7,896 bases of DNA from contig JABDKS010000492.1 of NCBI GenBank assembly GCA_013002105.1, positions 1 through 7,896 of the forward strand, in the 5' to 3' direction. Below, in pieces: positions 5,864-7,896 of the stretch. Below the pieces are notes generated by a model. That model ran no database searches, was not told where the DNA came from, and saw nothing but the letters and a program-made list of their open reading frames with translations. The position numbers and the translations under genes were made by a program. Position 1 is the stretch's first letter. Each line of letters starts with the position of its first letter. Origin of the DNA: Pirellulaceae bacterium. Lineage in GTDB: Bacteria > Planctomycetota > Planctomycetia > Pirellulales > Pirellulaceae.

Positions 5864-7849
5864 ATGAGCTCTGCAGAACCAGGTGCGGCCAACGAGTTTG
5901 ACGGCCAGTCCACGCTGTTCGGGCATCCAACCGGCCTGTACACCCTGTTCTTTGCCGAGATGTGGGAGCGATTCTCGTATTACGGGATGCGGGCCCTGTT
6001 GGTCCTGTACATGATCAAGGGATTCATGAAGCTGGGCGACGAAAGTGCCTACGCGATTTATGGTGCCTACACCGCGCTGGTTTACGCGACTCCGTTCATC
6101 GGTGGGATCTTGGCCGACCGTGTATTGGGCGCCCGCCGCGCGGTCGTTATCGGTGGCCTATTGATGGCGACCGGTCACCTATTGATGACCGTCGAAAACA
6201 CGACTTTCTTTTTTACCGCACTGTCGTTTCTGATTATCGGCAACGGATTCTTCAAACCCAACATCTCCACGATCGTTGGCGGGTTATACGCCAAAGACAG
6301 CCCCAAGAAAGACGCTGGATTCACCATCTTTTACATGGGAATCAACCTGGGTGCCGCGATGTCGCCGATCATTTGCGGTTACGTCGGCGAAGTCTACGGT
6401 TGGCACATCGGCTTTGGACTCGCCACGATCGGAATGTTGATCGGTCTGGCCGTGTTTGTGGCCCCCACACGTCTGACGCAAACATTGATTCTCGGTGGTG
6501 CGATCATCACGGCTGGCAGCATGCTGTTCTTGCAGGACAGCTTTCTGCAGTTGGCCGTCCGCATCTTTTTGGCCGCCGCATTGGTCACCAGCGGTGTCGT
6601 TGCTTTCGTCGCACTCGGCCGCGGTGGACTGCCCGACCATGCCGGACGACCTCGCGATCCGGAGGCAGCCAAACGCAAAGTGTTGGGACTGCTGCGAAAC
6701 GATGTCGCGATCTATCTGGGGATTTTGTTGGCAGTCCCGGCGATCGCGCTGCTGGTCAGTCAAAACAAGATCGCCGGGATCGTATTGACAGTTACCGGCG
6801 CGATCGCATTAGGCTATTTGATATTCGAAGCGATCGTACGGTGTACCAAAATCGAGCGTGAACGTCTTTTTGTCATCTTAATCCTGATGTTTTTCTTGCT
6901 GTTATTTTGGGCCTTCTTTGAACAAGCCGGCAGCTCGATCAACAATTTCACCGACCGCAACGTCGACCGCGTTTTGGAAGCTCGCGTGATTGGGCCCGAC
7001 GAAGTCGGCAGCAGCGTCACGTTCTCGCCTGAACCGACCGCAACCAGCGAAACCACTCCGCCGCTGACGCAAGAGCAATTGGGGTATCGGCGAAACGGCG
7101 AAATGTTTGCACTCACCGAGCTTTCCAAAATCCGCGACGGCTCCGACGCCGACGTCATTCGCACCGCCGAGCAGCCATGGGAGATTTCGGAAGAACATGT
7201 GGGGATGAAAGTTGGCGGCGCAGAGATCCCCGCGTCCGAATTCCAGGCGGCCAACCCGATCTTCATTTTGCTATTCGGTTTGGTGTTCAGTGCACTTTGG
7301 GGTTTTCTGGGCGCCAAAGGACTCGACCCCAGTCCGCCGTTCAAATTCGGACTCGGACTCCTGCAACTCGGCTTGGGATTTGGCGTGCTTTGGTACGGTG
7401 CAATGAACCCCGACGCGCGCGGGATGGTGTGGGTCGGCTGGCTGCTACTGGGATACATGTTGCACACCACCGGCGAGCTTTGTTTATCACCGGTCGGATT
7501 ATCGATGGTCACCAAACTCTCGCCATCGCGAATTGTCTCCACGGTGATGGGTGCCTGGTTCCTGGCCACGGCATTTTCCAATTACCTGGCCGGATTGATC
7601 GCGACGGCGACCGGTGTGTCGCATGGCGAATCCGGCGGCGAGCAAACGATTCCGCCGCCGATCGAAACCGTCGGCATCTACGGAGATGTTTTCGGCAAAA
7701 TCGCGATCGCCGGCATTATCTCCGCGGTGATCTGCCTGGTCATCTCACCGCTGTTGACCAAATGGATGCACCTGGAAGTAGACGACGAACACATTGCCGA
7801 CCTACCCATCCAAATCCCCGCCGGCGACGACCCAACGGCAACAAGCTGA
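5864..7849 (+). CDS. Proton-dependent oligopeptide transporter (POT/PTR2 family)
   Basis: This 661-residue inner-membrane protein of the major facilitator superfamily is predicted to import di- and tripeptides with protons. The POT signature EMWERFSYYG (residues 32-41, the ExxERFxYYG proton-coupling motif) sits in helix 1. PTR2 signatures follow: GGILADRVLGARR, the helix-4 lysine in GNGFFKPN (Lys131), and FYMGINLG with the downstream helix. Helix 7 has the conserved glutamate of FFEQAGSS (Glu353) and helix 10 that of GELCLSPVG (Glu538). These are the family's known proton and substrate residues. It is longer than the usual 450-520. About 95 of the extra residues (roughly 367-461) form a hydrophilic, Glu/Thr-rich insert between helices 7 and 8, and the C-terminal tail is acidic. 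ATG 5864 is the only sensible start before the ERFxYYG motif, though its ribosome site is weak. Substrate is inferred from family only; related bacterial 'peptide MFS transporters' carry similar inserts. It appears to be transcribed alone. Confidence 0.95.
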   Translation: MSSAEPGAANEFDGQSTLFGHPTGLYTLFFAEMWERFSYYGMRALLVLYMIKGFMKLGDESAYAIYGAYTALVYATPFIGGILADRVLGARRAVVIGGLLMATGHLLMTVENTTFFFTALSFLIIGNGFFKPNISTIVGGLYAKDSPKKDAGFTIFYMGINLGAAMSPIICGYVGEVYGWHIGFGLATIGMLIGLAVFVAPTRLTQTLILGGAIITAGSMLFLQDSFLQLAVRIFLAAALVTSGVVAFVALGRGGLPDHAGRPRDPEAAKRKVLGLLRNDVAIYLGILLAVPAIALLVSQNKIAGIVLTVTGAIALGYLIFEAIVRCTKIERERLFVILILMFFLLLFWAFFEQAGSSINNFTDRNVDRVLEARVIGPDEVGSSVTFSPEPTATSETTPPLTQEQLGYRRNGEMFALTELSKIRDGSDADVIRTAEQPWEISEEHVGMKVGGAEIPASEFQAANPIFILLFGLVFSALWGFLGAKGLDPSPPFKFGLGLLQLGLGFGVLWYGAMNPDARGMVWVGWLLLGYMLHTTGELCLSPVGLSMVTKLSPSRIVSTVMGAWFLATAFSNYLAGLIATATGVSHGESGGEQTIPPPIETVGIYGDVFGKIAIAGIISAVICLVISPLLTKWMHLEVDDEHIADLPIQIPAGDDPTATS

Positions 7850-7896
7850 GCCCAGCATCGGTGTTGACCGTCCGTAAGTCGCCGCACGCCCATCGT

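Noticed and set aside
5502..5867. 121-residue plus-strand open frame whose stop overlaps the transporter ATG
   Set aside because: The ATGA overlap looks like translational coupling. However, the frame starts within the inverted repeat copy, passes through the 19-base repeats and has no recognisable features or ribosome site.

Overview
The window looks like a chromosomal segment of a planctomycete, probably of the Rhodopirellula/Pirellulaceae type. This is an inference from three things: long intergenic gaps with palindromic repeats, the style of the HtrA, GlgC and peptide-transporter proteins, and the mixed strength of the ribosome binding sites. No rRNA or other marker gene is present to confirm it. 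Four complete protein genes account for almost all of the coding content. I see no tRNA, rRNA, CRISPR array, insertion sequence or phage gene.

Layout. Positions 1-117 hold a convincing intrinsic terminator for the leftward gene that follows. Positions 118-1617 (minus) encode a 499-residue secreted HtrA/DegP-type serine protease with a full His-Asp-Ser triad and two PDZ domains. An 854-base gap (1618-2471) separates it from the divergently transcribed glgC. The gap carries a short perfect palindrome, a 23-base tandem duplication and, just before glgC, an 11-base inverted repeat in the probable leader. Positions 2472-3749 (plus) encode GlgC, ADP-glucose pyrophosphorylase, the committed step of glycogen synthesis. 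It has all catalytic residues but differs from E. coli GlgC at the fructose-1,6-bisphosphate activator site. After 122 bases comes a membrane-anchored GGDEF protein (3872-5167, plus), a predicted diguanylate cyclase with an intact GGEEF motif and no RxxD inhibitory site.

Positions 5168-5863 hold no credible gene but are repeat-rich. There are three direct copies of an element of about 100 bases built around a small hairpin, one inverted copy of its core, and a triplicated 19-base repeat. The first copy supplies the last codons and the stop of the GGDEF gene. Positions 5864-7849 (plus) encode a 661-residue proton-dependent oligopeptide transporter (POT/PTR2 family) with a long hydrophilic insert between transmembrane helices 7 and 8. 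The last 47 bases show nothing recognisable.

How the genes relate: they do not form an obvious pathway. HtrA is envelope protein quality control, GlgC is carbon storage, the GGDEF protein is second-messenger signalling, and the POT protein is peptide uptake. GlgC and the GGDEF gene share a strand and could be co-transcribed, but a 122-base gap makes this uncertain. The least ordinary part of the window is the repeat cluster at 5148-5510. A compensatory base change in its hairpin suggests a structured, REP-like element rather than random intergenic DNA.
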